Shown: positions 8,401-16,616 of the stretch, piece by piece
How positions within the stretch are numbered: the stretch's first letter is position 1
Layout: each line of letters opens with the position of its first letter
DNA from: a virus
Length of the DNA stretch: 64,000 nucleotides
Direction: 5' to 3' (one strand)
Virus record (IMG/VR): IMGVR_UViG_3300020474_002475
Span: 1 to 64,000 of that record
Position numbers and translations under genes: made by a program
The notes under the pieces: model-generated
Databases searched by the model: none
Seen by the model: only the letters and a program-made list of their open reading frames with translations
Told to the model about the DNA's origin: nothing

Positions 8401-10493
8401 TCCAATACAAAGTGAATGTCCACACTGGAAGAACATGGCAAATTGAATTGCCTCCAGGTGTTAGACATAAAGCTCGTGAAAAAACTTTGCCGTACAACAG
8501 AACATGGGTTACAGCTATAGGTGTAGGGGATAACACATACATACCTCCTGGAGGTATGCTTCAACCTACCTGGGAGGCAGAGATTTCGGGTTTATTTAGT
8601 CAAAAAGCATTAAAGATAGTTGAATATACTCCTCCTGCCCCTTCTCCACCTCCGGCTACTCCTCTTCCACCACCACCTGCTTCGCCTCCCCCTGTAGGTA
8701 CAAATTTTAATTTTACATCAAGATATTCATTTTCTCATTATGATCGATCTACTAATATATCATCATCTAAGATAAAAATACAATCTGATGGCTCGTTGTG
8801 GAATCCTAGTTTCATATATGAATTATCTATAGAAATATCAATTGATGATTACATGGTTAAAACAACAGATGATTTTGAAGTGGAATGGTTTTCTAGTGAT
8901 AACAATACTAATCCTGTAAGTAATGGTCAAATAAAATATTATTCTAGTTCTGAATTGAAAAAAGTCAGAAATGGATCTCAGATAAAATTTGTATTACACC
9001 AAGGAAGTGTGCCTAATAAAAAATATTATGCTGTACAGATTAGAAGAATCAGAAATGGTACAGTCAGTGAATACTATAAAGCTCCTAATTATGCTAAAAT
9101 ACCATCAAATTATGCAGTGCCTTCGCCCGACACCAATTATAAAATTATTACAGGTAAGCCATTTTCTAATCATGTCTTAACAGTTAATAACGACCTTGAT
9201 GGTATACAGGTGGATCTATCAGCAGATAAGGACAATGGATATTTTAAATATCAAAATATAAAAGGTACTTTGTATCGCATAAATACCAACACTCCTTTAG
9301 GACAAGTTTTCTTAGACAAAGAATCAAGTAGGACTTTATCTACTCATAGTCTTCTTTCAAGTTCTATCTTTATAGAATTATTTGATGCAGACAGCAGCGA
9401 TTATGATAAGGTCGATATTACAGCAAATTGGTTTAAAACATATGGAGAACTAGCGCAAAATTATGCATATAGTAGAACTTTCGTAAGTGCTAGTAGGAAA
9501 ATTACAGATTTATCTAATGCTAACTTTAGCAGTCACTATTTGATGTGCGGAGGGTTTACATTGCCAAGAGTACCTTCTGATGATTTAAATCTAAGTCTTA
9601 GTAATCCTAACGACATAAATACGGCACATGATGTATATAGATACCCTGAAACCAGTTCTCCAGATTATAATAAAAATCCTCCTAAAAGAGGTATAGTTTC
9701 CATGAATAGAGCTGGTCAGAGAGCCGCTAATTCTCAATATTATGATACTGCAACTCCAGAGTGGTTTATAAATGTTAGATATCAAGCGCCATACGACTCT
9801 CCAAGTAGTGTATATGGAACATTAGAAGGTGGATATACCGGCTTTGCAAGAATTGTAGGCAATCAAGGTTTAAGAATAGCAGATATCCTTTCTACAATAC
9901 CTACGTATAATACAACTGATTACTATAAAAATACGACGGGTAATCCTGTTAGATATACAGCCCTGGGTGCTGTGCCTTACTGGAATACTAACGATAATGG
10001 AATAGTTTATCCTCAAGACTTTTTACAAATGGAAACGGTTCCTGTATACTCTCATGAACAAATAATGAGATACTCTGTGGTTGCTGAAACAATTACTTAC
10101 AATCAAGAACAAATAAACGCTATCACTGTTCGTACGGTAAGGGATTCTCGTAATATACTGCATGGACAGTATCCTGTTTTAGAAATAAAAATAACAGACA
10201 AGATGAAAGAAATTATGTCTCAAGATAATAATTTGAGACAAGTAACGTGTAAAGTAACAGTAAAAGCATTTTCTTTATTAGATTTTGGTTCCGAACTTTC
10301 TGCGACACAAACATTTAATGTTATATTGTCAAATGGATTTAGTCCTGGTGGCGACACTACTGCTCCTGTTAGCTCAATGTCATACAGTACAAAAAGTGAT
10401 ATTTATGACATTAGAGGTAGCGGGGAATTGCATTCTAGCAAAAAAAATATTTTTGACTTACGAGGCTCTGGCAAATTGTACACTACTAATTAA
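2430..10493 (+). CDS. Giant multidomain virion protein with cupredoxin-like, LamG and cyclophilin modules
   Basis: A 2687-residue mosaic joined by Pro-rich linkers. Order by eye: two related domains A1 (about 90-355) and A2 (374-600); linker with SPPPA repeats (603-645); two cupredoxin-like domains (648-772, 785-920); LamG domain (945-1218); cyclophilin-type peptidyl-prolyl isomerase domain (1258-1455) with FHR at 1304-1306, IQGGG around Gln1323 and SSQFYIN around Gln1378; three regions of unknown fold (1485-1850, 1875-2065, 2090-2345); a diverged second cyclophilin-like domain (2350-2525); and two copies of an I(Y/F)D(I/L)RGSG motif at the C-terminus. The start overlaps the preceding stop. 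Size and build fit a tail-fibre, baseplate or capsid-spike protein. The cyclophilin and LamG calls are firm, the cupredoxin call is moderate. Confidence 0.9.
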   Translation: MEDMNINSESIISKIGPTGIATTGILDLKQTELLQNLTEGSLQEPEKVFNSSQKQCCIPSSPPPNPPAPPAVSPSPSPPVGNPKQDVAGCVEMFSIYYSQNQRFLNTQDPLETVTLNYKIQFRDGIYDPNDKIWPTDGNRVILYIEALEGVKELFDPHNIPTTYPKQIDLNNLVQHSSLQPGQPLPPIAHPLFQFPPPYVGTILKCNYDRLQGATGPTDPSDRVECGTLSGGQNLAPQIIEFTQFTIKSEGATPNNKRTLTIRGIIRDNRFYIPQPGITSCGYTDGTQVEFDLVFYADQIHRHYKDWGLQTDPGGGQQQSRISEWATYRNRSTIDGIPLNPIDQVIEAASLTIGSDEVKCIPALPSPPRPPDPICLESISIEHSRRARVATSTNYAVTSFILDISFRRGSIDITSGKASNDYSKKSFKIETSFSLAPIFGRISSDQSPWAIPSDDPPDFTGISAADIGLTFKKEDKASHDAGHNCGSVASKLDVWEIARDPQSNHIIKYTAKGKIDSPQAGADSICETLDTPFSIELSLDTKSLTKTSAQSIGTIPTDGGIWQPSELGQEAWEICLIKAVNDLQITIGGDVFTYNDNVLGCAPPSPPPASPPPASPPPASPPPASPPPTSPPPASPPPPPPPPPEVGTPTCLGPLVVDDNIIDVTFETVRDIYGQYSYKYVFEGLSSKDHVFKASPGIYVFKIPSTHPIAFHTNSNVTYYGGVTPYKKIALDGQYREYHTGTVTVTVDGDFGTISYECYYHGYMGGQNNLVYDSTCPRPAPGERGVICLQGLGSSGHTAGGGVDVTVVNQDGNKYAFSDRDNPSVWSSRDYKFQLREGVYRFRGVPESHPIAFHTNSNRVTYRGISSNLVPVTKIALDGQLRDYYYGVVELTVNGPFDTMSYECYNHGYMGGENNLEYNASCRDPNAPPPSPPPPAPPAPLPPVACEDYILKMDMENLSDSSKHNHTISTVGNPTIDSSIKKVGNHSLKFNTWPQAVNIDTLDIIAHNNQSACASRFTIQFWVYFTAFNRPTSSTGLYSPSTNIILGNSINSAENYSGVGSQYTSPGNFSIFLVEFNGEHTMHMEVLGSCEVRTNRVSVFNTERIQKNKWYHVAISRFRDVERDSLVTKMFINGKCRGYRFDGSDHSHIDYKDYLLGNGYSGNPLTQTKLAIGFEGTTLPGPGPNTYVDAKNFIGSIDQLEILDKGLYTRDFDVNEIVYNDCDSSPSPPPPPPSPPPSPPPVPISPPTPETPPPSFGAGTFIKFETNAPDGNKNFYVKLTENTPKTKENFLKYVTSGRYNNTFFHRSLPPMPSQNTAHLTLIQGGGYNAPVVPSTDAGSNPTMIHRYGTVVNEPGNSNVKGSIAMAKLGGQPNSASSQFYINTKDNVPWLNVDNGGYTVFGNVVHGMDVVHKMNNAETYDATIFYGMQGFSDMPLWRYEKRTNIVRPDDFVKILKVSIYTPSAAPPPPSPPPASPPPAPPVPISIANFNAMVLNSADFFDLPTAMYSQAVVPSTAPDYKQCLFTYQLTQPKDVAVTQIQIYANTIEDDGSVQAALRTVFDNPLVNGNDAGKYTAGESMNYQEVIVIPEQNNNRVLNVRFLANVLFESGISQNINALDRPYSRRQRFKIRYKYRMSNDTTDRWTPFIESNIVDPDNINDQYFNDQTQIDSSPRWTTSTEATPIVKDPSLYVKRNLTDDNAELELKVTIPNISGRAGTTEAKNFNLRIETKSHENRDWRYRNDPISRTTNKWTGKPIPNRGLVVKEGQTKTFTIPFTFTNWMQYKSQEFRIRIEENIIDNGYINTQNFSNQYQGKWLVENKNNDAWMYKPNARLPENFLVGPWYYFNNTYSNRNGPFKTAPPSPPPASPPPAPTSNLYAQFWDGYFWPNFLGNTVVEGHFPDHPRPPGVTITYKKPTIIQTYYTSSFQWNQDPYPFTGAMGDIGCFALGSNTAIEVYETVEDAENNRNMLGFVAGPLIYETSRGGSKYLYDNLQYKVNVHTGRTWQIELPPGVRHKAREKTLPYNRTWVTAIGVGDNTYIPPGGMLQPTWEAEISGLFSQKALKIVEYTPPAPSPPPATPLPPPPASPPPVGTNFNFTSRYSFSHYDRSTNISSSKIKIQSDGSLWNPSFIYELSIEISIDDYMVKTTDDFEVEWFSSDNNTNPVSNGQIKYYSSSELKKVRNGSQIKFVLHQGSVPNKKYYAVQIRRIRNGTVSEYYKAPNYAKIPSNYAVPSPDTNYKIITGKPFSNHVLTVNNDLDGIQVDLSADKDNGYFKYQNIKGTLYRINTNTPLGQVFLDKESSRTLSTHSLLSSSIFIELFDADSSDYDKVDITANWFKTYGELAQNYAYSRTFVSASRKITDLSNANFSSHYLMCGGFTLPRVPSDDLNLSLSNPNDINTAHDVYRYPETSSPDYNKNPPKRGIVSMNRAGQRAANSQYYDTATPEWFINVRYQAPYDSPSSVYGTLEGGYTGFARIVGNQGLRIADILSTIPTYNTTDYYKNTTGNPVRYTALGAVPYWNTNDNGIVYPQDFLQMETVPVYSHEQIMRYSVVAETITYNQEQINAITVRTVRDSRNILHGQYPVLEIKITDKMKEIMSQDNNLRQVTCKVTVKAFSLLDFGSELSATQTFNVILSNGFSPGGDTTAPVSSMSYSTKSDIYDIRGSGELHSSKKNIFDLRGSGKLYTTN
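4242..4340 (+). repeat. Six-copy 15-bp tandem repeat encoding SPPPA
   Basis: The unit agtccaccaccagct (Ser-Pro-Pro-Pro-Ala) occurs six times with single-base variants, followed by a partial copy. It is in frame within the giant virion protein, just before its cupredoxin-like pair. Several units are identical at DNA level, which indicates recent slippage or recombination and a linker of variable length. Confidence 0.9.
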
Positions 10494-10506
10494 AAGGTTT
10501 AATAAA

Positions 10507-11928
10507 ATGGCACTTACTAATTTAAATATAGAAGTAACACAAATGGCTGTAGGGTATGGTCACTATTTAGCTATAGGTACTGACGGAGCTTTATACTCAT
10601 GGGGATTAAATAACCATGGTCAATTAGGTCATGGAGATAAAGTTAATAGATCTAATCCTACAAAAGTTGGAAATAAAACAGATTGGACTCAGATAGCATG
10701 TGGGGATTACCATTCTGTTGCACTGGATAGTAGAGGGATTGCATATGGTTTTGGTTTCAATAATAATGCGCAAGCTGGTGTTGGACAGTATGTAGGTAAT
10801 TCACACACTGGTATTGGTGGTACAAATAGTACATCTGATATAATATTTCCTACGCAAGGATTTTCAACCAGCAGTAATAGTGACCTCTCCACCATGAACG
10901 GTACTGACTATGGTGGAGCAGCATTGATAAAAGCTGCTGCAAATTACACTGTGATTGACTATATATTTCCAGGAGGAAATGCATTCACCACCTCATTTAG
11001 TCTAGGAGGAACTTGGGTATACGGCAACTCATTTGTATTTGATGAGATCGATAACCTTACTGCAGGGCCAAACGCGATATATAGTGAACGAAGGCATATT
11101 GCAAACTTACGAGACGGATCGGATTCCGACAGTGGGCGTATTGGTGGCTATGCCACCAAAGTCTTGCGCAATATAAGCAAATGTGAAATTAGTAGAAATT
11201 TTATAGCAGTTACAACAGGAACATCAGGTATAGACTGTTTGGGGAATTTACCGCTGAGTATGGTGACAAAACCTACAATCACTGCTCCTAACGGAGCTGC
11301 AGGTGATAAAAAAGCGATTGCTGATAACGAATGGGATTCGGGCTCAGGACCCAGAAAGGGCCTTTTTGGGGTAGGACCGCAATATGGCGTGGATACTGTA
11401 CAAAACTTTATGACAGTTAGAACACAAGGGTGGGAGCGTTTAAGAAGAGCAGAAGGGTCAGTCAACGCCAATAATTTTTCTGGTCCAGTAGATAACACCA
11501 ACTATATTGATTTTGGGGTAGGTGACGATTTTATTTTAGCAATAGATAGCGAAAACAGATTGCACGGAATGACTTTTGCAACATCTAACGGAACTGAAAT
11601 CCCATCTACTTCTGTTGGTAATTTTGGAGTGCAAGTATTAAGGAATAATCTCATCAATCCTAATAATAGATATGTTATTCATGGCATGGCTTTGATAGAT
11701 TCTAGCAGACGTTGGCTCAGTGTTTCTTGCGGGGCCAAACATGCTATAATTTCTGATGTTGATGGTAATATATTCTCTATAGGCAACAACAGATACGGAC
11801 AATTAGGTAGAGCCTATAATAATTTAGGAAACATTACAGAGATAGCGCAATTACAGTCCCCAGCAAACACATCAGGTTTCAATATACATGCCTGCGGCCC
11901 ACAAGCCTCATTAATTGCTAAAAGCTAG
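10507..11928 (+). CDS. RCC1-repeat beta-propeller protein
   Basis: A 473-residue protein with RCC1-type blades: near the N-terminus GHYLAIGTDGALYSWGLNNHG then QIACGDYHSVALDSRG, and near the C-terminus VSCGAKHAIISDVDG with NRYGQLGR. The middle third is less repeat-like and may be an insertion in the propeller. RCC1 propellers are protein- or surface-binding folds. I place the start at the ATG after aaaagg, because the open frame further upstream overlaps the end of the giant gene in another frame. Likely a virion or tail-tip binding protein. Its TAG stop is shared base for base with the stop of the convergent gene. Confidence 0.85.
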   Translation: MALTNLNIEVTQMAVGYGHYLAIGTDGALYSWGLNNHGQLGHGDKVNRSNPTKVGNKTDWTQIACGDYHSVALDSRGIAYGFGFNNNAQAGVGQYVGNSHTGIGGTNSTSDIIFPTQGFSTSSNSDLSTMNGTDYGGAALIKAAANYTVIDYIFPGGNAFTTSFSLGGTWVYGNSFVFDEIDNLTAGPNAIYSERRHIANLRDGSDSDSGRIGGYATKVLRNISKCEISRNFIAVTTGTSGIDCLGNLPLSMVTKPTITAPNGAAGDKKAIADNEWDSGSGPRKGLFGVGPQYGVDTVQNFMTVRTQGWERLRRAEGSVNANNFSGPVDNTNYIDFGVGDDFILAIDSENRLHGMTFATSNGTEIPSTSVGNFGVQVLRNNLINPNNRYVIHGMALIDSSRRWLSVSCGAKHAIISDVDGNIFSIGNNRYGQLGRAYNNLGNITEIAQLQSPANTSGFNIHACGPQASLIAKS

Positions 11929-14177
11929 TGCTCTCTTCTAATATTTCCGTCATAATGATCAAACCGATCATGTGTAATAGGAGAAAGTAATAGTAAAGCT
12001 GGTTTTATATAACCAGTAAGTGTTTTTTGATATATATACGACATCCATGTTTGTTCATATGGATGTGCCCATTTAGTTTCTAAAAACATTTTTTTACTAC
12101 CCTTTTTACTTACTATCTGAGGCCAATTGCAATAATAAACCTCACCATCAGCATAAGGTAACCCGTTATAAGATTTAATATTATTAAAATTGCATAGCGG
12201 GGGATTTTTCTCTAAACCATGTTCTGGTAGTTTAGTTTTGTTAGGCCACACCTCTTCTCTAACCTTTTGTGGGACATTGTACCAAGACCACTGTATAGTA
12301 TTATTTCCAAAAAATTCAGTAAAGCTCCATTTCAAAAAGTCATATTGCTCTCTATCCATAATTCCCAGCATGTCATTATAGATATTTTCATGATATTTAG
12401 AAAAACCATTTTCGCATTTTGCTGCTGCAAAAGAAGAGTCATTCATACCCATATCATCTTCAAAGAATATCATATATTCGTTAGCTGTAGTGTCAAAATG
12501 TTCAGCAATAAATTGTCTACCTCCACAAATACCTAAATTGTCTTCTTTAAATTCTGTAAAATTATATAGTTTAAAAAGACGCTTGTACTCTTTATCACAA
12601 GATTCATCAACACTATTATTTAATACATACTTATCGCTATTATTAAACATTTCAGGTGAAGCATTTTGTATTTTATTGACTGTAAACTCAAACTGTTTTG
12701 GTGAATTAAAAGTAACTATATATAAATCGGTTTTATGTTTAAAAGACTTTGTTTTGCATACCCAAGCAACATCTGCAAATTCTGTATGGTAGTCTTTTAA
12801 TTTATGTTTAACAACGGATTCCGATATATCATTATCATTAATCTCCATCCAATTCCACACCTTGTCCTTATATTTTTCTGCAAAAGTTGTTGCATCAGGC
12901 GCATAATCATGAGCCATAATTATATCACCAAGCTTTAAAAAATCAGAATAGGTATTAAACTCTTTAATTTTATTGCCACCATCACATAACACTAGAGCTT
13001 TACCGTGTGTAGATATTAGCTCTTTAACTTCTGTTATTGTTTTCTCGTCAAAAATGTCTTGTTGTTTAAAATTTATGCGTCTTTTGGTAAATTCGTCATT
13101 GTTTGTAATGCCAGCATCAGGATTTTTTTCATAAGTAATGAAAGATATATCATGTTTTTTACACTGATCACTTAAAAACATAGACAATCCACCGCCACCA
13201 GATCCAAGTTCTACTACTAAATCTAGATCTTGATTTTTTTCAAAAAACTTTTCAAAAACTTCTAATGCAGCCGGGTGCTGTTGCACTCTAGCATTAAGAT
13301 GTATAAATGTTCCTACTCCTGTAAACTTTTTTAGTTCATCACTTTGTGTAGTATTATTCTGTAATCTTTCAAAGAAATCAAAAACAAGACCATTACCTTG
13401 TATCATTTGGGTATTGCATAATCCAGGATAAAGATATGTAAGTATTGTATATAAAGATTCTTCAGTGCCCATATACCCTTCATCTAAAGAGTGATGAGCA
13501 AGTTGTCTAAACTTATCAGAAAAGAAAGTACACTCTGTTTTTCTTCCTCCAAAAAAAGTAGCTCTAGCTACTCTATCGACATACTTTGCTTTACTAAATT
13601 TGTGCATTCCATCTCTTTTGAAGCCATGTATTTCTCCATGCCCTTCATAAGGAAAACATAAAAATAAAAACTTATTTAGATGAGGTTCTAGCCTGTCTTC
13701 TAACCAAGGCTTAGAAAAGTATCCGGGGTGACACTGAGCGTTGGCGATACCTGCATCAAGCCAAACAAAATATTCTGTATCAAATGGATTCTCTTCTGCT
13801 ACATCAGACAGCCAGTGAATTTTATTAAATATTAAAGGGTTATATAATTCTAAATTAGCTTGAGTAGACTCAGACAACCATCCCACTTGATTTCTCCACT
13901 CATCGTCTTTCCTTATTTTTTGTATTTTTTGGTAATATTCTGATTGTCTAATACTGTCGCAGTCTATATATTTGACAATAATATTTTCATTTTTAATAGA
14001 TTTAATTAAAGGCTCATGTTCTTTTTCTATATAGATAACTAAATTTTTATCTTTGATATGCTTCAATAATACTGATAGTGTGTCTAAGTATCTTTTGAAT
14101 GGTCTTTGGAAAGTATTTGAAGTTAATTCTTCTCTTTTTATATCTAACAGTGCTGTGACAAATGTAATCTTACTCAT
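11925..14177 (-). CDS. HtrL-like GT / methyltransferase / glycosyltransferase fusion
   Basis: A 750-residue three-part enzyme. Residues 1-270 resemble the HtrL/YibB family (FVTALLDI start, FVWLDAG at 138-143). Residues about 290-475 form a Rossmann SAM-dependent methyltransferase with the glycine loop VVELGSGGGG at 321-330 and a CDGGNK acidic strand end. Residues about 483-750 look like a GT-A glycosyltransferase with FFEDDMGMND (571-580) supplying the metal-binding acidic residues. I chose the ATG that overlaps the upstream stop by 8 nt rather than the ATG 20 codons earlier. It is the last gene of the minus-strand sugar block. Likely transfers and methylates sugars on a phage glycan; acceptor unknown. 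Confidence 0.75.
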   Translation of the reverse strand: MSKITFVTALLDIKREELTSNTFQRPFKRYLDTLSVLLKHIKDKNLVIYIEKEHEPLIKSIKNENIIVKYIDCDSIRQSEYYQKIQKIRKDDEWRNQVGWLSESTQANLELYNPLIFNKIHWLSDVAEENPFDTEYFVWLDAGIANAQCHPGYFSKPWLEDRLEPHLNKFLFLCFPYEGHGEIHGFKRDGMHKFSKAKYVDRVARATFFGGRKTECTFFSDKFRQLAHHSLDEGYMGTEESLYTILTYLYPGLCNTQMIQGNGLVFDFFERLQNNTTQSDELKKFTGVGTFIHLNARVQQHPAALEVFEKFFEKNQDLDLVVELGSGGGGLSMFLSDQCKKHDISFITYEKNPDAGITNNDEFTKRRINFKQQDIFDEKTITEVKELISTHGKALVLCDGGNKIKEFNTYSDFLKLGDIIMAHDYAPDATTFAEKYKDKVWNWMEINDNDISESVVKHKLKDYHTEFADVAWVCKTKSFKHKTDLYIVTFNSPKQFEFTVNKIQNASPEMFNNSDKYVLNNSVDESCDKEYKRLFKLYNFTEFKEDNLGICGGRQFIAEHFDTTANEYMIFFEDDMGMNDSSFAAAKCENGFSKYHENIYNDMLGIMDREQYDFLKWSFTEFFGNNTIQWSWYNVPQKVREEVWPNKTKLPEHGLEKNPPLCNFNNIKSYNGLPYADGEVYYCNWPQIVSKKGSKKMFLETKWAHPYEQTWMSYIYQKTLTGYIKPALLLLSPITHDRFDHYDGNIRREH

Positions 14178-14922
14178 TAAAGGCTTCCTTGTATAGTCTA
14201 AAATCATACGAGTTAATTGTGCGTAGAAAATTCTCAATATCTTTTGGTACTTTGTGTGGATTTTCTGTTTTGCTTTGCATTGGTCTATGTTTCAATTGGA
14301 ACAGGTCGAAAACTTTACCAACTGTTGCGGTGTAATCTTCAAACTTACCCACGAATATCATTCTCTTTAAGTTATGTTTTGCTTTTTGAAATACTTGCTC
14401 GTCTACATCACATTCATTTGCTAGATTTATCCCTGCTAATATTTTTGTCATATAATTACTAAAACCATGCCTCTCATGCATCATGAGTCCAGATGTGTTA
14501 TTGGTTTCAATATATTGCTTGGCATTACTCCAGAACTGTTCACTATTAATCTCACAGTCGCTAGCTATTGCGCTTTTAAAATTCCTGGAACTAGTAACCT
14601 TTTTTATAAAAGAAATTGTTCTATTTAAAGGATCTCTTAATATAGTCATATATTTATATTCGTATTCTTCAGGTAAAAATTTATGAATATTTAAAGAAAA
14701 ATGTCCAGAAAATAATCTGGCAGTAGGCCAGTTGGGAATAGATAAAAGATTTTGCTGTCTTCCTACATCTCTTTCTATATATTCTACAAGACCCAACTTA
14801 TTGGGAACCTGTTCATTGGGTGTTCCAAAAAAGTTTAAAAATTGATCTGGTCCCATAATTGTAAGCAGGGCTTCTAAATATGTCCCACCAGTTCTGGGTA
14901 TATGAGCAAAACCTATTTTCAT
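14170..14922 (-). CDS. Sulfotransferase family protein
   Basis: A 250-residue protein with the two PAPS-binding signatures of sulfotransferases: the 5'-phosphosulfate loop HIPRTGGTYLE at residues 7-17 and the 3'-phosphate motif LRDPLNR at 95-101. These enzymes move sulfate from PAPS to a sugar or tyrosine hydroxyl. It sits in an overlapping operon with glycosyltransferases, so sulfation of a phage-made glycan is the likely role. No signal peptide is seen, so it should work in the infected cell cytoplasm. Family call is firm, substrate unknown. Confidence 0.85.
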   Translation of the reverse strand: MKIGFAHIPRTGGTYLEALLTIMGPDQFLNFFGTPNEQVPNKLGLVEYIERDVGRQQNLLSIPNWPTARLFSGHFSLNIHKFLPEEYEYKYMTILRDPLNRTISFIKKVTSSRNFKSAIASDCEINSEQFWSNAKQYIETNNTSGLMMHERHGFSNYMTKILAGINLANECDVDEQVFQKAKHNLKRMIFVGKFEDYTATVGKVFDLFQLKHRPMQSKTENPHKVPKDIENFLRTINSYDFRLYKEAFNE

Positions 14923-14926
14923 AATT

Positions 14927-15670
14927 CTACCACCTCACATGAGTTCTACCGTCTTTAGATTGAAATTTAAAACATTCTGACATTATCTTATGATGATTAT
15001 TAATCGCTAACATACCAGCATCTGTATATGACATACCTATCTCAACTCCTTCAGCCCAAGGTCTTATGTTGTTCTCTAAACATATAATATTTCTTTTCTT
15101 CCAAGAATCAACGAATATTGACATTTTTTTATTATTTTTAAATACTAAAAACTGTTCATTAACAACATGCGCATTATCATACTTATTTGTGTTTTTAAGA
15201 TTATATAAATCAACCTTATGCCTCCAAAACAAACGGTTTTCTTTTTTACAGCCAGATATAAGATGAGGTCTTTCAAAAACAAAATCCGAGTCCGATTGCA
15301 TGAATGTGTCAATAAATAATCTAACTTTATCTATTTGAAAATTACCATGAGTCTTCCAATCAGAATCTATAAATATTATACAGTCTGTGTCGTTTTGTGC
15401 TGATGAAGCAGCTATGGGTAGATATTTTAAATTAAAATTAAATTCATTTCTGTGTCCGTGTCTATAAAATAATTTATGATTACTATTTGCTATATTAATA
15501 TTTTTACAAGAGTTGGACATATTATTGTCGGTATCAGTAACGCATAAGAAGTTTAGCTTTATTTTGTGGCTATGTAAAGAATCTTGTATACAAATATTAT
15601 CTATTAATCTATAAAAACTATCTTGATAATCCTTACCTATTGCTATGCTGCATATAGTAGTATTAATCAT
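14927..15670 (-). CDS. Putative GT-A glycosyltransferase
   Basis: A 247-residue protein. The N-terminus (TTICSIAIGKDYQDSFYRL) and the strand DCIIFIDSDWK with a DSD acidic motif fit a GT-A nucleotide-sugar glycosyltransferase; the C-terminal part carries WAEGVEIGMSYTDAGM, resembling the acceptor-side segment of such enzymes. It overlaps the GT10 gene upstream by 8 nt and ends 4 nt before the sulfotransferase. Sugar donor and linkage cannot be read from sequence. Confidence 0.65.
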   Translation of the reverse strand: MINTTICSIAIGKDYQDSFYRLIDNICIQDSLHSHKIKLNFLCVTDTDNNMSNSCKNINIANSNHKLFYRHGHRNEFNFNLKYLPIAASSAQNDTDCIIFIDSDWKTHGNFQIDKVRLFIDTFMQSDSDFVFERPHLISGCKKENRLFWRHKVDLYNLKNTNKYDNAHVVNEQFLVFKNNKKMSIFVDSWKKRNIICLENNIRPWAEGVEIGMSYTDAGMLAINNHHKIMSECFKFQSKDGRTHVRW

Positions 15671-16616
15671 TAATAACTTTCTCTAAAAAACTAAACACAT
15701 AATCTTCTTTATAATCATCAGGAAGTCTATTGTTTGTAAATATAGGTTGTTCTAATTTTTGTTTAAGTAGTTTTTCATCTTCATTAATTCTTTTTATATG
15801 TTCTACAACAGCATCTATATCATCATTAAAATCGTGACAATTAATAAAAGCTTCAGGATTCCAACCGTCTTCTAATATTTTATGGTTGCCCCAGAATATC
15901 GGAATAGTATTTGCAGCAAATGCCTGTATCATTTTTTCTTGAGAAAAATAATTAAGCAAGTGAGTCTGTATCTGTAGTGAGAAAAGACACTCATCCATAA
16001 ATTTATGTTTATTCCCATATCCTTCTTTCTCGTCTCTACCTCTTACAAACCCTTCTACATTAGTCTCAAAAGCTCCAACGGCACGAACAAACTTATATGC
16101 ATGTAGCTTATCAAACATTTTACGTCTGTATTCTACTTTAGAATTTTGAACAATAGCACAAAAGTATTTCTTTTTTTGTTTAATTACTTCATAGTCTTTT
16201 TTGTCTAACATCCAACCTTCCGGTATAAGATTACAAACAGCTTGAAGCCACCACCCCTGAACAACAGAATGAAATTGACATGGTAAGATTTTATCATTAA
16301 TCACACTAGAAGGCCAACCAATTGCATAATTTAAAGGCTCCTTGATAAAAACAGAAAAATCATTCACTACTTCTCCACTAACAAAAATTCTTTTGTGTCC
16401 AACATAATCAGAAGAGACTTTACACTCTTGTCCTGTTACGGTATCTATTTGGCCTTTGGGGGTAGAAAGATTAGAACATATAACAATATCTGGATTGTCA
16501 TTAGTCACTATGACATTATATTTTCTGTCTAGTAAATACTTTACATATTCAAAAAATGCTGCTGCAGATCTCTGAGAACAACTGGCTCTTGTGATTTTTA
16601 CATTTGGTTTATTCAT
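15663..16616 (-). CDS. GT10 fucosyltransferase-like glycosyltransferase
   Basis: A 317-residue protein with the GT10 (alpha-1,3-fucosyltransferase) C-terminal signature: KYFCAIVQNSKVEYRRKMFD for nucleotide binding, then FSLQIQTHLLNYFSQEKM and AFAANTIPIFWGN. GT10 enzymes transfer fucose from GDP-fucose, or related sugars, to an acceptor glycan. It shares a 4-nt ATGA-type overlap with the upstream GT gene. No GDP-fucose synthesis gene is in the window, so the donor would come from the host or from elsewhere in the genome. Confidence 0.85.
   Translation of the reverse strand: MNKPNVKITRASCSQRSAAAFFEYVKYLLDRKYNVIVTNDNPDIVICSNLSTPKGQIDTVTGQECKVSSDYVGHKRIFVSGEVVNDFSVFIKEPLNYAIGWPSSVINDKILPCQFHSVVQGWWLQAVCNLIPEGWMLDKKDYEVIKQKKKYFCAIVQNSKVEYRRKMFDKLHAYKFVRAVGAFETNVEGFVRGRDEKEGYGNKHKFMDECLFSLQIQTHLLNYFSQEKMIQAFAANTIPIFWGNHKILEDGWNPEAFINCHDFNDDIDAVVEHIKRINEDEKLLKQKLEQPIFTNNRLPDDYKEDYVFSFLEKVIND

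Noticed and set aside
10285-10506. Upstream extension of the RCC1 gene to an earlier ATG
   Set aside because: The 74 extra codons overlap the end of the giant gene in another frame, and a good Shine-Dalgarno precedes the later ATG.
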